Positions 35,264 through 44,829 are shown, counted from the stretch's first letter. The stretch: 64,000 bases of DNA from an uncultured Rubripirellula sp. (GCA_938045805.1 CALIBL010000059.1:1-64000); one strand, 5' to 3'. Made by a program: numbers and translations. Notes: generated by a model not told the origin, from the sequence alone.

Positions 35264-36403
35264 TCAGTGGGAGTCAGGTGCTTCCGATTCGAGCTCCCTA
35301 GGCGGCTGAATGAGGAGGTAATCGCCTTGTGCGATCGCGAGAATTCCAGATGGCAGCGTGCAGGTTTTGTCTCGTTTTCCTTGGATCATCTCCGCCAGGC
35401 TTTGCCAGTGCCCCTGATTCATCGCTTGCCTCGGCCAACGACGGTTCATCCATAGATGTTGCATCGCGGCAATGAGGACCGGATGAGGACCATTGGGGTC
35501 TTTTCGAATTTTAAGCACCTCCGCGTTCATCAGGTGTTCGGCGAGCCATGAAGATGCTTCCGTGTCGATTTGTTCTCGCCAGCTTTTTTGCAGTTCAATC
35601 GCACGTTGCATTGCTGACCGAGCGTTGGGGTATTCTGACTCCATCATCGGAATCAACTCGTTCCGGATCCAGTTTCTCCGGTAGCGACGATCTTGGTTGG
35701 ATTGATCTTCACGCCATGCATACCCCTGCTCTTTAAGAGATTCACGGATCACATCGCGTTGCGAGTGAATCAGTGGGCGAGTGAGGACTAGATCTTGATC
35801 AATCGGAAGAGGATGCCCAATTCCGGCGAGACCAGCAGGTCCGGTACCTCGCAAAAGGTGATGAAGCATGGTTTCGACATTGTCATCAGCAGAGTGAGCG
35901 AGGGTGATGTACCTGGCACCGTATTGTTTTGCGATTCGAATGAGGAAGTTCATCCGATCCGCACGCAGGCTCGCCTCGTCCGAGTCCAACTGGAAAGCCG
36001 GTTCAGCAATCGCCGGCGAACACGCAGACTGCGGGGTGTCGGATGACGGTTGCTCACTCACGATGTTTTGGGCGCAACTTTTCTTCGTGACGCAATGTTC
36101 CGCCTTTTGCAGTTCGAAGGCTAATTGGAGTTCCCGAGCGAGATTTTCTGTAAACAGGGCGTCTCTGTCTGACTCTTCGCCTCGCAGTTGATGGTTGAAG
36201 TGAGCAACAACCAGAAAGCCGCGAGCCGGAGGGGAAGAGTCTCGCAGTTTGGCCAAGGCTCGAACTAGGGTCACACTGTCGGCGCCGCCGCTACAACCAA
36301 CCACCACTCCGACGTCACGCCATCGGTTCGTTGGCCAGCACCTTTCAATTTGATCCAAGATTTGACTCCACCTCGGCGTTCTGCTGCCCGATTGGGGGTT
36401 CAT
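35264..36403 (-). CDS. tilS: tRNA(Ile)-lysidine synthase
   Basis: About 379 residues from the Met chosen; a longer frame reaches 36529, but its 42 extra residues are Ser/Asn-rich with no family match. The PP-loop GCSGGADSVTLVRAL, the HFNHQLRGEESDRD segment, AHSADDNVETMLHHLLRGTG and GYAWREDQSNQDRRYRRN place it in TilS, which converts C34 of tRNA-Ile(CAU) to lysidine. A polar insertion (about residues 110-145) enlarges the N domain. The C-terminal domain is short. Essential in most bacteria. Confidence 0.93.
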   Translation of the reverse strand: MNPQSGSRTPRWSQILDQIERCWPTNRWRDVGVVVGCSGGADSVTLVRALAKLRDSSPPARGFLVVAHFNHQLRGEESDRDALFTENLARELQLAFELQKAEHCVTKKSCAQNIVSEQPSSDTPQSACSPAIAEPAFQLDSDEASLRADRMNFLIRIAKQYGARYITLAHSADDNVETMLHHLLRGTGPAGLAGIGHPLPIDQDLVLTRPLIHSQRDVIRESLKEQGYAWREDQSNQDRRYRRNWIRNELIPMMESEYPNARSAMQRAIELQKSWREQIDTEASSWLAEHLMNAEVLKIRKDPNGPHPVLIAAMQHLWMNRRWPRQAMNQGHWQSLAEMIQGKRDKTCTLPSGILAIAQGDYLLIQPPRELESEAPDSH

Positions 36404-37508
36404 TCGAGGTAGGCTCACTGTTGATTGTGATTGGAGGGACGCGGCGGACAGGGAGGGGCGGCTGTTTGCAACCACTTTGTACTGATTGGAGCGTGGGTTG
36501 CAACTTGGAGCGAGGTTGAAGATCTGCACAATGTGATCTCGGGTGTACCTGTGCGACCCTCAGGCATCTCCTGTTGATGCTGCTGACGAGGATCTCTGTT
36601 GCTTGGTAGCGACTACCCAGTGAACGCGATTTTAAAAAAAATCTGAGCCGCAGTTTACGATTGATTTTGTGGTTTCTAACGCATTTTCTCGCCCATCCTG
36701 CCAAAGAAGGACACTGAGGGTACCGCTTCGCTCGTTTGAATCATCCGTCGAAACTGTTACCCTTTGCTTGGCGGCGAGCCGTTTTGGTTACCCGTCACAG
36801 ATTTTACAAATTGACAATTAACCTTCGGACAACAGAACCACAGGTGACTCAAGGATCAAGTAGGTGGGTGACGCGATAGTCGCCTACTTGCAGAGGTTGA
36901 GCTTTTGAGTCGCCAAGTAATCACCATGGTGTGGAACCTTCTTTCTTCGATCATCCGTCCGTTCCAGAGGCTGATTTCAGTCACTGGCCAGGGTGGCGTA
37001 CACGAGGAACGAGAGGTTCATCGACTGAAATTTCACGACCGATTTGAGCGTGTGCCAACGACATTACCCTCGATGAATCACGGGCAATTCAGGCGTTTCA
37101 TTCCTCCGGGAGAATGTGCCAATTTTGACGTTTTGGATAACTCATCCATTGTGGAGTTACCCTCGGCAGTCGATGCTGACCAGTGTATCAAACGCTGGAG
37201 CAAGAAGACTGCTTTGACGACAAGCAAGTTTTTTAGCTTGAGAGGTCAAGCGTCAGATGCGGCGGGTTTGCACAAAACGCTGCATTCGCATGAAACCGCG
37301 CAATCTCTGAAAACGAATCAAAAACAAAACGCTGGTCGAAAAATTTCCGTTATCGCATCAACCTGTGCCGTGTCAGCATTCGCCAAGAAGTCGACATCCA
37401 CCGGTTTGTTAGCGACGATGTCACCGTGGTTGGTCGGGGATTTACAGCTGCATGCAGTTGCTCGCTCCTCGGGGTGGTTTTCGAGTCCTCGCAATCGAGG
37501 ACCCATTC
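36404..37508. other. about 1.1 kb non-coding region before RNase Y
   Basis: No convincing gene. A plus-strand frame with a TTG start (36905-37588) has random-looking composition and overlaps rny out of frame, so I reject it. The stretch is divergent between tilS (minus) and rny (plus) and must hold both promoters. Its best feature is the nested inverted repeat at 36843-36914. The remainder shows no clear motif to me. Confidence 0.5.
36843..36914. other. nested inverted repeat, possible structured leader RNA
   Basis: Outer arms GGTGACTCAA (36843-36852) and TTGAGTCGCC (36905-36914) are complementary with a single G-U pair. Inside, CAAGTAGG (36857-36864) pairs exactly with CCTACTTG (36883-36890), topped by GAC/GTC around GCGATA. 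So a 72-base element can fold as a long stem with an internal loop. It lies about 600 bases before the rny start. It matches no riboswitch consensus that I know. Confidence 0.4.
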
Positions 37509-39068
37509 ATGGATCAAACATTACTACTCGCCTGTCTCGTCTCCGTTCTTGTGGGGCTTGGGCTGGCGATTGCTTTCTTCAAGCTTAGTGAGAAAAAACA
37601 GCAGGAACGCCTTAAAGACGAATCAGATCGTCTTCTGGAAACGGCGAGATTGCAGGCTGAGAACGAACGCAACCAGTTGGTTCTCGAGGCTAAAGAGTCA
37701 GCATTGGCGTTAAAGGCTGGTGCTGAGGAGGAGATTGCCGGCTCGAGAAAATCGCAAACGCAACGAGAGCAGAAGCTCGATCGCCGCGAAGAGCAGCTAC
37801 AGCATCAAGAAGACTCTTTGCTGAAACAGCAGCGAGGGCTTGAGACGACTCAGAATCGACTCGCGACTCAGAATCAAAAACTAGCCGACTTGCGTTCTCG
37901 GCTCGAGAAAACGTTACAGCAGCAGGTGGAGATATTGGAACGTGCCAGTGGCATGTCCAAGGATGAAGCGTCGCAGCAGTTGATGCAGGCATTGGAGAGC
38001 GAGTTGGAGAGCCAACGAGGTGCCATGTTGTTGCATCACAAACGAAGGCTCTCTGAAGTTGTTAAAGAGCAAGGCCGTGAAATGTTGCTCACGGCGATAC
38101 AACGATTTGCATCAACCCATACCGCGGAAACCACCACCAGCACGGTTGATGTTCCAACGGATGATGTCAAAGGTCGAATCATCGGTCGTGAGGGTCGTAA
38201 TATTCGCGCGTTCGAAAAAGCAACTGGTGTTGATGTCATCATTGATGACACCCCTGGAGTTGTGATTGTCAGCGGCTTTGACCCAGTGCGTCGAGAGGTT
38301 GCACGCTTGGCATTGGCAACATTGATTGCTGATGGTCGTATTCACCCCGCCAAGATTGAAGAAGTGGTTGCCGAGACCGGTAAGAAAATTGAAGAGGTGA
38401 TTCTGCAGAAAGGTCGTGAAGCTGCAGATGAAGTCAACGTATCTGGGCTGCACGAAAAAGTCCTTCGGATGCTTGGAAGGCTGCATTTCAGGACTTCCTA
38501 TAGCCAGAATGTTTTGCGTCACAGTGTGGAGGTCGCCTTTATTTCCGGTCTTGTTGCTGAGATGCTTGGGATGGATGGTGACCTCGCGCGGCGATGTGGA
38601 CTGCTTCATGACATCGGGAAAGCGGCCGACCATGAACTAGAGGGTGGCCATCCGAAAATTGGGGCCGACCTCCTGAGACGCCACAAGGAGTGCCCTGAAG
38701 TGGTTCATGCCGCCTTGGGGCACCATGATGAAATTGTGACCGAGTACCCCTACACGATGGTTGTCGCGATTGGTGATGCCTGCAGTGCGAGTCGTCCTGG
38801 TGCACGGCGAGAATCTTTGGAGCGGTACGTCAAACGAATGGAAGAACTCGAGTCGATCGCTGAGCGATTTGATGGTGTTCGACAGGCGTTTGCAATTAGT
38901 GCGGGCCGTGAATTGCGAGTGATTGTCAATAGTGAGAAGACCACCGATGAGCAGGCTGCAACGATTTGTCACGATATCGCCAAGGCATTTGAAAGTGAGC
39001 TGACTTATCCCGGCGAGATCAAAGTGACGGTGCTTCGCGAGACGCGATTTGTGGAGACCGCCCGCTAA
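37509..39068 (+). CDS. rny: ribonuclease Y
   Basis: A 519-residue membrane-anchored endoribonuclease that starts mRNA decay. The Met chosen begins the membrane helix ([21 protein letters not shown]); a 19-codon upstream extension is rejected. A long Gln/Glu/Arg-rich coiled coil (about 30-190) is followed by a KH domain ([15 protein letters not shown]), an HD domain ([24 protein letters not shown]) and the C-terminal Rny domain ([17 protein letters not shown]). Length and order are standard for the family. It forms the anchor of an RNA degradation complex at the inner membrane. The Tex-like gene follows after 470 bases in the same direction. Confidence 0.96.
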   Translation: MDQTLLLACLVSVLVGLGLAIAFFKLSEKKQQERLKDESDRLLETARLQAENERNQLVLEAKESALALKAGAEEEIAGSRKSQTQREQKLDRREEQLQHQEDSLLKQQRGLETTQNRLATQNQKLADLRSRLEKTLQQQVEILERASGMSKDEASQQLMQALESELESQRGAMLLHHKRRLSEVVKEQGREMLLTAIQRFASTHTAETTTSTVDVPTDDVKGRIIGREGRNIRAFEKATGVDVIIDDTPGVVIVSGFDPVRREVARLALATLIADGRIHPAKIEEVVAETGKKIEEVILQKGREAADEVNVSGLHEKVLRMLGRLHFRTSYSQNVLRHSVEVAFISGLVAEMLGMDGDLARRCGLLHDIGKAADHELEGGHPKIGADLLRRHKECPEVVHAALGHHDEIVTEYPYTMVVAIGDACSASRPGARRESLERYVKRMEELESIAERFDGVRQAFAISAGRELRVIVNSEKTTDEQAATICHDIAKAFESELTYPGEIKVTVLRETRFVETAR

Positions 39069-39099
39069 ACGCGTCCGGTCCGTTGGTTACCCCGTTCGC

Positions 39100-39128
39100 T
39101 TGACATTTCTCGAACGCCGCGCTATTCT
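39100..39128 (+). promoter_or_regulatory. sigma-70-type promoter
   Basis: TTGACA (39100-39105), a perfect -35 box, is followed after exactly 17 bases by TATTCT (39123-39128), a four-of-six match to TATAAT. It lies in the gap after rny and points toward the Tex-like gene, whose ATG is more than 400 bases downstream. Confidence 0.6.
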
Positions 39129-39540
39129 CGCCGGATTCCAATGCATCGGACTTTCGGCCGGTGGAGCGGTTGACTGTGATTGCCGCAGAGCACGCAATCC
39201 ACCTCGAAACGTCAGCGAACTTGTTCAAAGAAGAACGACGGACCATTTACTTGGCGCGGAGCGACCCACGGGTCTGCTGGTCCATGTTTCTGTTTTAGGT
39301 GAAAAAGAAAGGCTGTACAGCGAGTCGCAACGGTTAGGATTGTGTTTAGCGGATTTTGCCGCCACCTAACCCTTTGAGGCTTTAGCTTGCTAAACTTGTG
39401 ATCTGTTCTGCGTCGGCTCACTTGCAATCGGTCTCTGCTGCACCTGAAATGTCTCGTGCTGCGATCACCGAAGTGCCGCAATTCCCCAAGCACCGCGTAC
39501 CCTGAAGTTCTGGGACGATCTACTTAGAGAACGAATCGTC
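39129..39540 (+). other. long leader or small-RNA region before the Tex-like gene
   Basis: About 410 bases follow the promoter at 39100 with no plausible frame. Inverted repeats are visible: GATTGC (39178-39183) with GCAATC (39194-39199), flanked by GTGG and CCAC; and GGTTAGG (39332-39338) with CCTAACC (39365-39371) around GCGG-ATTTTG-CCGC. Either a long structured 5' leader of the Tex-like mRNA or a separate small RNA ending near 39375 is possible. There is no strong T-tract to mark an end. Confidence 0.35.
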
Positions 39541-42500
39541 ATGAGCGTTGATTTTGATGCAATAGCCCAAAGAGGGCGTTGTGATGTGTCGAGTTTACGA
39601 TTGGCCATGCCCTTGCTTGAGCAAGGCTACACCCCTCCATTTCTCGCGAGATACCGCAGGGATGAATTAGGAGGCGTGAGCGAAGCGAGCCTATGGGAAT
39701 TGCTCAGCGCACTCCAATCTGATCAGGAGACGCAATCGCTCCGAGAGAGCTTGGTCGATTCTTGGGAAAAAACCGCGCTGAGCGATCCCGCGATTGGATC
39801 AGCACTGCGTAGTTCTCGCTCTCTTCGCATGCTCAATCGCCTTGGTCGTCGGCTCAAGCGTGAGACCGGTGACGCGGTTACCTCTTCGGCAAGACTCGCT
39901 GTTCGAGTCATGAATCCGCAAGATGCAGATCCTGCGGACGAGAAAGAGATCGCCTCGATCATCGAGGGACTCGAGAGTCCAGACGAAGCGGTGCAGGGTT
40001 TGGATGCTGCGTTAGCAGAAAGACTTGCCGGTGATCCGAGAGTGATCTCAGCGGCGGTGCGGTGGCTTTCGCGAAACGCAAAGATCCATATTTCGAAGGT
40101 TCACGATCCTCACCTTGCTGGCGAAGATGAACCGGCTGGGAATAAAAAGAAGAAAAAGAAGTCGGCCGCAAAGAATGAGTCAAAGATTGAACCGGAAAAA
40201 AACGTAGCAGGTGACGCTGCATCGGCTGAAGTCGCACCTGAATCAGCAGCGGAGGCAGCAGCCGACGCAGCGGTTCAAGTTGAAGCCGCCGAAGAAGTTC
40301 AAACGAATCAGGAAGCCGAAACCACAACGGTAGCCGAAACTGATGCAATCGCGTCGGTTAGCCAAGAGGCCACGCAAGTTTCCGAGGCGACTGATTCGCC
40401 AGCGACCGAAGATGCAACTTCTCCCGAAGCTTCGAGCACCGACACACCCGAAGTTGCTCAAGAAGCCTCCGCCATCGATCATCAGGACAGCACCGATGAG
40501 TTGGCAGCTCAAAGTGTAACCACTGATGAGACCGACACCGCGGGTATTGCTGATGTCTCCTCGGCAGCGGCAGAACCGGCAGAAGCCACCGCTGCAGATC
40601 CTTCGGCATCGAAAGAGCCCGCGGAGTCAAAGGTGGCCACTGAGAAGAAACAGAAAAAGGTTTCACCACGCCAACGTCGTCGGCGTTGGTTGGTTAGCGT
40701 TCTTAAGCCACTGTCCGGGAAACGCTTTGCGGGTGATAAACTCAGCTCATTCCAAATTGTGATGCTTGGCCGAGCACTGCGTAGTCAGGTCGTGGTCTGC
40801 TCGTTTGAGTACGATGCGACACGACTTGTTGCGGAATTGCAGCGAGTGGCCGGTAGCATGAATCCGCGTTTAGAATCCAAGCTCAAAGCGATCATTCTGC
40901 AGTTTGAAGGAGCGATTCGAGAGGCTGGGGAAACCGCTTGGTGGGACGATCTGCATGAGAAGGCGTCCGCGAAACTGGTCGCCATTACTGCAAATCACCT
41001 TGAGCGGCAGGTTAATCGTGGTTCACTGGACGGTCGCGTTGTATTAGCCATCGACGCTGTCGGACCCCGAACAGCCGCGACTTCGATTGTTTGTGCCGAT
41101 GGTCGGATTCTTCACAACGAGGATCTACCGTGTCAGCTTTCAACCGCTTTGCGAACACAGGCCGTCACCAAGCTTGGTGAATTGATTCACAGCTATCAAG
41201 TCGACTTGATTGTTGTCAGCAATGGCCCGGCACGGCGAGCGACCATGATGGCCTTGGGAGATTTGATTGACCAATCGCCTGATGGATCCATCCGTTGGAC
41301 TTTGGCAGACCGAAATGGCGCCGATGTTTATGCCGGAAGTTTAATTGCTGATGAGGAGATGCGTTCAACGCCGCGACGTTTTCGCGCCGCCGCGTGGCTC
41401 GCGTTTTCAGTACTTCAGCCAGCTCAAGCGTTTGCAAAAGTTGATCCACTCAAGCTGCGGTTGAGTTCATTTCAGCGTGAGTTGTCAGATGATCAACTCT
41501 CATCAACCCTTAACAATGTGATTGTCAGTGGAGCTTCGCGTGGAGGTGTGGATGTCAATGCTGCACCCGTCTCTTGGCTTACTCGTATTCCGGGTGTCAC
41601 GGCGAGCGTTGCTGAAGCGATCGATCAAGCACGAAAGGAAAAGCTTTTTGAATCACGTGATGGGCTAAGTCAACTTGAGCAGTGGGCGAGTGCCTCGAGT
41701 AGTCGTCAAGCGTTACCGTTCTTGAGAGTTTTTGGTAGTGAAAAAACACTCGACGGGACATTGATTCACCCAGACGATTATGGGCTCGCAGAGAAGCTTG
41801 CTTCGGCGCTCGAGATCGAAATGCCACCGTCGACACCTCCTGGATATGTTGCCCCTGATTTTTCAACGGACGAAGATCCGACAAGCAAAAGTGAGATCTC
41901 CGAAGCGCCCAGCGAGCCGGATACCGCAGCGGTCGAAGATTTCTCAAGTGCCGCTGAAGAGGCCGTTGATTTTTCTGTGGATGATCCAGCGGCACCGACC
42001 TCGCAGGTCGAAGGCGAAGTTGCTACGTCGAACCTAGCCGCCGCAGAGGAAAACGATTTGGCAGAGTCCTCTGGCGATGCGGCGATAACGGAGCCTGAGT
42101 CTGCTGAGGCAGCCCAGGAAGCCGATATAGATGCTGTGTCCCAGGAGGAAAGTGAGACGGCAGCCGAAGCCGAATCAGCGGAGTCTGAGGCGGATTCAAA
42201 TGCGTCTGCAACCGAGTCCGCAACTGAGGCACCTGCTGCCTCAGAGATTGACAAAGATTTCATCCCGCAGCCGGTTCGCCGGCCGCGTCCCGAGGCGGCC
42301 AAAGTTGATAAGTGTGTCAAAGAGTGGCAGGTTGGTAGCCGTCGTTCGCATCAGCTTGTTCAGTGGTTGTGCGATCCCTTTGGGGACAGCGACTCATCTG
42401 GGAATTCACCGGCGGTGCTCAGTGGCATCCCCTCCACCAAAGGGCTCAAAGCGGGTGAAAAGGTGATCGGTGTCGTCGTTGGTGTAATGCCATTTGGGGT

Positions 42501-43326
42501 CTTCGTGGAGCTCGCTCCCGATTGCAGTGGATTGGTTCACGTGAGTCGAATCTCTGACAGTTATGTGGAGGACTTACACGAGGCGGTTCAGGTCGGTGAT
42601 GTGATTACCGCTTGGGTAACGGGAATCGATGAGAAACGTCGTCGAGTCGCCCTTTCGGCAGTTTCTCCGGAGCGAGAAGCTGAGCTGGAGGCTGCAAGGC
42701 AAGCGTCGCGAGGGAGTCGTGGTGCATCGGATGGGAAGCAGCGTCGCGGCGGTCGAGGTGGCCAAGGTAATCGGGGCGGCCAGGGTAGCCGCGGTGCACA
42801 GGGTACAGCTGGGCAGGGTGCAGCTGGCCGGGGTACAGCTGGGCAGGGTTCCAATTCACAGCGATCCGGTAGTGGATCCGGTCGCGATGGTGGTGCTGGC
42901 CAAGGACGCGGTGATGCTAGGGGCGGTGGTCGTTCAGCCGGTCGCGGAAATGGGCCACGCCGTGACGGTGCTGGTCGTGGACGAGGTGGCCGAGCAGGTG
43001 GTGGAAATCGAGGGCGTGATCGTAAGCCAGAATCCTATGGCGTGGTCAGCAAAGCAGAAGCAAAGCCCATTTCTGATGCGATGCAAAAGGGAGAGGAGCC
43101 GCTACGATCCTTTGGTGACTTGATGCAATTTTTCGGTAATGCAAATTCACCGGAGGTAGTTGAGTCGGCCAAAGAGGACTCCAAGCCCAAAAAGGCTGAT
43201 GCACCATCGAATGAATCGGAAACGTCCGAGGTTCAGATGGAAGCGAAGCCAGTGGTGGATGATCAGGCGACGTCGGACACGACAGGGACAGTCGAGCAAT
43301 CGGAAAGTAACAAGGAAGAGTCCTGA
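39541..43326 (+). CDS. Tex-like RNA-binding protein with low-complexity insertions and RGG tail
   Basis: A 1261-residue divergent member of the Tex (YhgF) family. The N-terminal helical domain shows LLEQGYTPPFLARYRRDELG, next a YqgF/RNase H-like domain (about 497-600; VLAIDAVGPRTAATSIV), helix-hairpin-helix motifs (about 666-716; VNAAPVSWLTRIPGVTASVA) and an S1 domain (about 969-1043; VGVMPFGVFVELAPDCSGLV). Two Ala/Glu/Ser-rich acidic insertions (about 190-383 and 773-903) and a Gly/Arg-rich tail (about 1053-1165, then acidic end) make it far longer than the roughly 770-residue standard. The YqgF site lost the usual Asp-Gly pattern. Tex binds nucleic acids and affects transcription and translation. 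A two-base gap leads to the next gene. Confidence 0.8.
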   Translation: MSVDFDAIAQRGRCDVSSLRLAMPLLEQGYTPPFLARYRRDELGGVSEASLWELLSALQSDQETQSLRESLVDSWEKTALSDPAIGSALRSSRSLRMLNRLGRRLKRETGDAVTSSARLAVRVMNPQDADPADEKEIASIIEGLESPDEAVQGLDAALAERLAGDPRVISAAVRWLSRNAKIHISKVHDPHLAGEDEPAGNKKKKKKSAAKNESKIEPEKNVAGDAASAEVAPESAAEAAADAAVQVEAAEEVQTNQEAETTTVAETDAIASVSQEATQVSEATDSPATEDATSPEASSTDTPEVAQEASAIDHQDSTDELAAQSVTTDETDTAGIADVSSAAAEPAEATAADPSASKEPAESKVATEKKQKKVSPRQRRRRWLVSVLKPLSGKRFAGDKLSSFQIVMLGRALRSQVVVCSFEYDATRLVAELQRVAGSMNPRLESKLKAIILQFEGAIREAGETAWWDDLHEKASAKLVAITANHLERQVNRGSLDGRVVLAIDAVGPRTAATSIVCADGRILHNEDLPCQLSTALRTQAVTKLGELIHSYQVDLIVVSNGPARRATMMALGDLIDQSPDGSIRWTLADRNGADVYAGSLIADEEMRSTPRRFRAAAWLAFSVLQPAQAFAKVDPLKLRLSSFQRELSDDQLSSTLNNVIVSGASRGGVDVNAAPVSWLTRIPGVTASVAEAIDQARKEKLFESRDGLSQLEQWASASSSRQALPFLRVFGSEKTLDGTLIHPDDYGLAEKLASALEIEMPPSTPPGYVAPDFSTDEDPTSKSEISEAPSEPDTAAVEDFSSAAEEAVDFSVDDPAAPTSQVEGEVATSNLAAAEENDLAESSGDAAITEPESAEAAQEADIDAVSQEESETAAEAESAESEADSNASATESATEAPAASEIDKDFIPQPVRRPRPEAAKVDKCVKEWQVGSRRSHQLVQWLCDPFGDSDSSGNSPAVLSGIPSTKGLKAGEKVIGVVVGVMPFGVFVELAPDCSGLVHVSRISDSYVEDLHEAVQVGDVITAWVTGIDEKRRRVALSAVSPEREAELEAARQASRGSRGASDGKQRRGGRGGQGNRGGQGSRGAQGTAGQGAAGRGTAGQGSNSQRSGSGSGRDGGAGQGRGDARGGGRSAGRGNGPRRDGAGRGRGGRAGGGNRGRDRKPESYGVVSKAEAKPISDAMQKGEEPLRSFGDLMQFFGNANSPEVVESAKEDSKPKKADAPSNESETSEVQMEAKPVVDDQATSDTTGTVEQSESNKEES
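42801..42849 (+). repeat. direct repeat within the Gly/Arg-rich coding tail
   Basis: The 19-base unit GGGTACAGCTGGGCAGGGT occurs at 42801-42819 and again at 42831-42849 (30-base period, ten codons), encoding GTAGQG-type repeats. It is inside the coding frame of the Tex-like gene and sits within a broader Gly-rich tract from about 42750 to 43030. It looks like recent in-frame slippage. Confidence 0.8.
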
Positions 43327-43328
43327 GT

Positions 43329-43817
43329 ATGAGTGATGACTTTGAATCCCGTCTGGAGTCAGCCATTTCTCGAGGTCGACAGCGGGCGGATCACAAAGCT
43401 ACGCAGCAGCGGAAACAGGAACTGACTGAAGAAGAAAAGCGTCGGCTTCACACCACGCACCGCTTATCGCTTTCGGAACGCATCGAGAAATCAATTCAAC
43501 GTGTTGCCGATCATTTCCCAGGCTTCCGGCAGGAATCCATGTACGGCGAAGTGGGTTGGGGGGCTGCCTGTTACCGCGATGATTTGCGGATTGAACAGGG
43601 GCGACGAACCAATCAGTACAGTCGCTTGGAGATGGTGATTCGACCTCACAGTGAGCATCACGTTCTTGACCTAAAAGGAAAAGGAACGGTGATGAATGGC
43701 GAAGTGTTTAATCGAAATTTCTTTGTGCCAATCTCTGAAGTCGACGTGAGTGAGTTTGAGCGATTGATTGATGCATGGGCGATTGAGTACGCCGAAGTTT
43801 ACGCAGCCAAAAGTTAG
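43329..43817 (+). CDS. conserved-looking hypothetical protein coupled to the Tex-like gene
   Basis: A 162-residue soluble protein I do not recognise. The N-terminal half is charged and helical (ISRGRQRADHKATQQRKQEL), followed by a segment LSERIEKSIQRVADHFPGF and a C-terminal part with beta character (GWGAACYRDDLRIEQGR; RLEMVIRPHSEHHVLDLKGK; GEVFNRNFFVPISEVDVSEF). The start ATG is two bases after the Tex-like stop, so translation is almost certainly coupled. No signal peptide, no membrane helix and no Cys pairs. Its position suggests a role with the Tex-like protein. Confidence 0.75.
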   Translation: MSDDFESRLESAISRGRQRADHKATQQRKQELTEEEKRRLHTTHRLSLSERIEKSIQRVADHFPGFRQESMYGEVGWGAACYRDDLRIEQGRRTNQYSRLEMVIRPHSEHHVLDLKGKGTVMNGEVFNRNFFVPISEVDVSEFERLIDAWAIEYAEVYAAKS

Positions 43818-43845
43818 CTTCGTGTGGTTGCAGTCTCCAGCGTAA

Positions 43846-43876
43846 CGGCGGTGCCTCAAATCGTGAGTCACCGCCG
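43846..43876. terminator. hairpin between convergent genes
   Basis: CGGCGGTG (43846-43853) pairs with CACCGCCG (43869-43876), and inside it CTCA pairs with TGAG around AATCG, giving a 12-bp arm with one mismatch. It lies in the 79-base gap between two genes that read toward each other, where a bidirectional terminator is expected. No T-tract follows on either side, so the type of termination is uncertain. Confidence 0.5.
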
Positions 43877-43896
43877 CTCGTTCGTTGTTGAAGCGA

Positions 43897-44829
43897 TTAG
43901 CCCTTCTTCAATTCTCGTCCCACCTTCACGAGGAGGTCTTTGCTTTTTTGGATGCCTTGCATCTCGCCAATCTTTCCTCCCTCGTATTCGATCCCGACGT
44001 ACCCGTCGTAGCCGTGCTTTTCGACGACGATTTTCATCATTTTGACATAGTCGGTGTGGACTTCATTTCCATCGTCATCAAAGTCGTGGGTTTTGGCGCT
44101 AACCGCTTTCGCGAATGGCATTAACTCGTCCACTCCTTGGTAGCGGTCGTATTCTTCCGGATTAGAGCCGCGTCGGATGAAGAAGTTGCCAAAGTCCGGT
44201 AACGTCCCGCAGTTATCCATTCCCACCTTCTTGATCACCCCAGCGAGCCAAGCGCCGTTGCTACTTAGGCCGCCATGGTTTTCAACAATCACGTTGAGTC
44301 CTGACTTCTGAGCGTATTGACTGACTTTGCTCAGACCATCAGCAGCGAGCGATTGTTGCTCTTCAAAGCTTCCTCGGCTTGCTGCATTGACTCGGATGGA
44401 GTGGCACCCCAAGTACTTCGCCGCATCCACCCACTTGAAATGGTTTTCTGCAGCTTGGTTGCGTTTCGCCTCATCTGGGTCTCCAAGGCTTCCTTCACCG
44501 TCCACCATGATCAAAAGGCTTTTGACTCCTTCGCCATCGGCACGGTTTTTCAACTCTTTGAGATAGTTCTCGTCTTTCGCTTTGTCCTTAAAAAACTGAT
44601 TCACATATTCAATGCCATCGATTCCAAACTCTCGTTTAGCAACTCGAGCAAAATCAAGATTGGTTAAGTTTTTGGAAGGATCTCGAAGGGTGCGGTGGAG
44701 CGACCATTCCGCGAGAGAGATTTTGAAAGGTAGTTTTTCCTCGGAAGCTGCGTGAGCTTGGAGTCCGCTCGTGAGATGGCTTGCAGCGGCAAGTGTGGCT
44801 GCGGTCTTGATGAAGTTTCTTCGGTACAT
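43897..44829 (-). CDS. Tat-exported sugar phosphate isomerase/epimerase-like TIM-barrel protein
   Basis: A 310-residue protein of the xylose isomerase-like TIM barrel family. The N terminus [20 protein letters not shown] is a twin-arginine signal, so it should be exported folded. Barrel landmarks are [65 protein letters not shown] and [13 protein letters not shown], where Glu, Asp, His and Glu form a metal site typical of the family. Reaction unknown. Many such Tat-exported family members exist in planctomycetes, often tied to sugar breakdown. Confidence 0.85.
   Translation of the reverse strand: MYRRNFIKTAATLAAASHLTSGLQAHAASEEKLPFKISLAEWSLHRTLRDPSKNLTNLDFARVAKREFGIDGIEYVNQFFKDKAKDENYLKELKNRADGEGVKSLLIMVDGEGSLGDPDEAKRNQAAENHFKWVDAAKYLGCHSIRVNAASRGSFEEQQSLAADGLSKVSQYAQKSGLNVIVENHGGLSSNGAWLAGVIKKVGMDNCGTLPDFGNFFIRRGSNPEEYDRYQGVDELMPFAKAVSAKTHDFDDDGNEVHTDYVKMMKIVVEKHGYDGYVGIEYEGGKIGEMQGIQKSKDLLVKVGRELKKG

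Noticed and set aside
36905-37588. 227-codon plus-strand frame before RNase Y
   Set aside because: It starts with TTG, has random-looking composition, overlaps rny out of frame and cuts through the nested inverted repeat. No family resemblance.
42750-43030. Regularly repeated Gly-rich DNA resembling a tandem or CRISPR-like array
   Set aside because: The repeats are in frame, code for GQG/RGG-type residues inside the Tex-like gene, and have no constant repeat with unique spacers.
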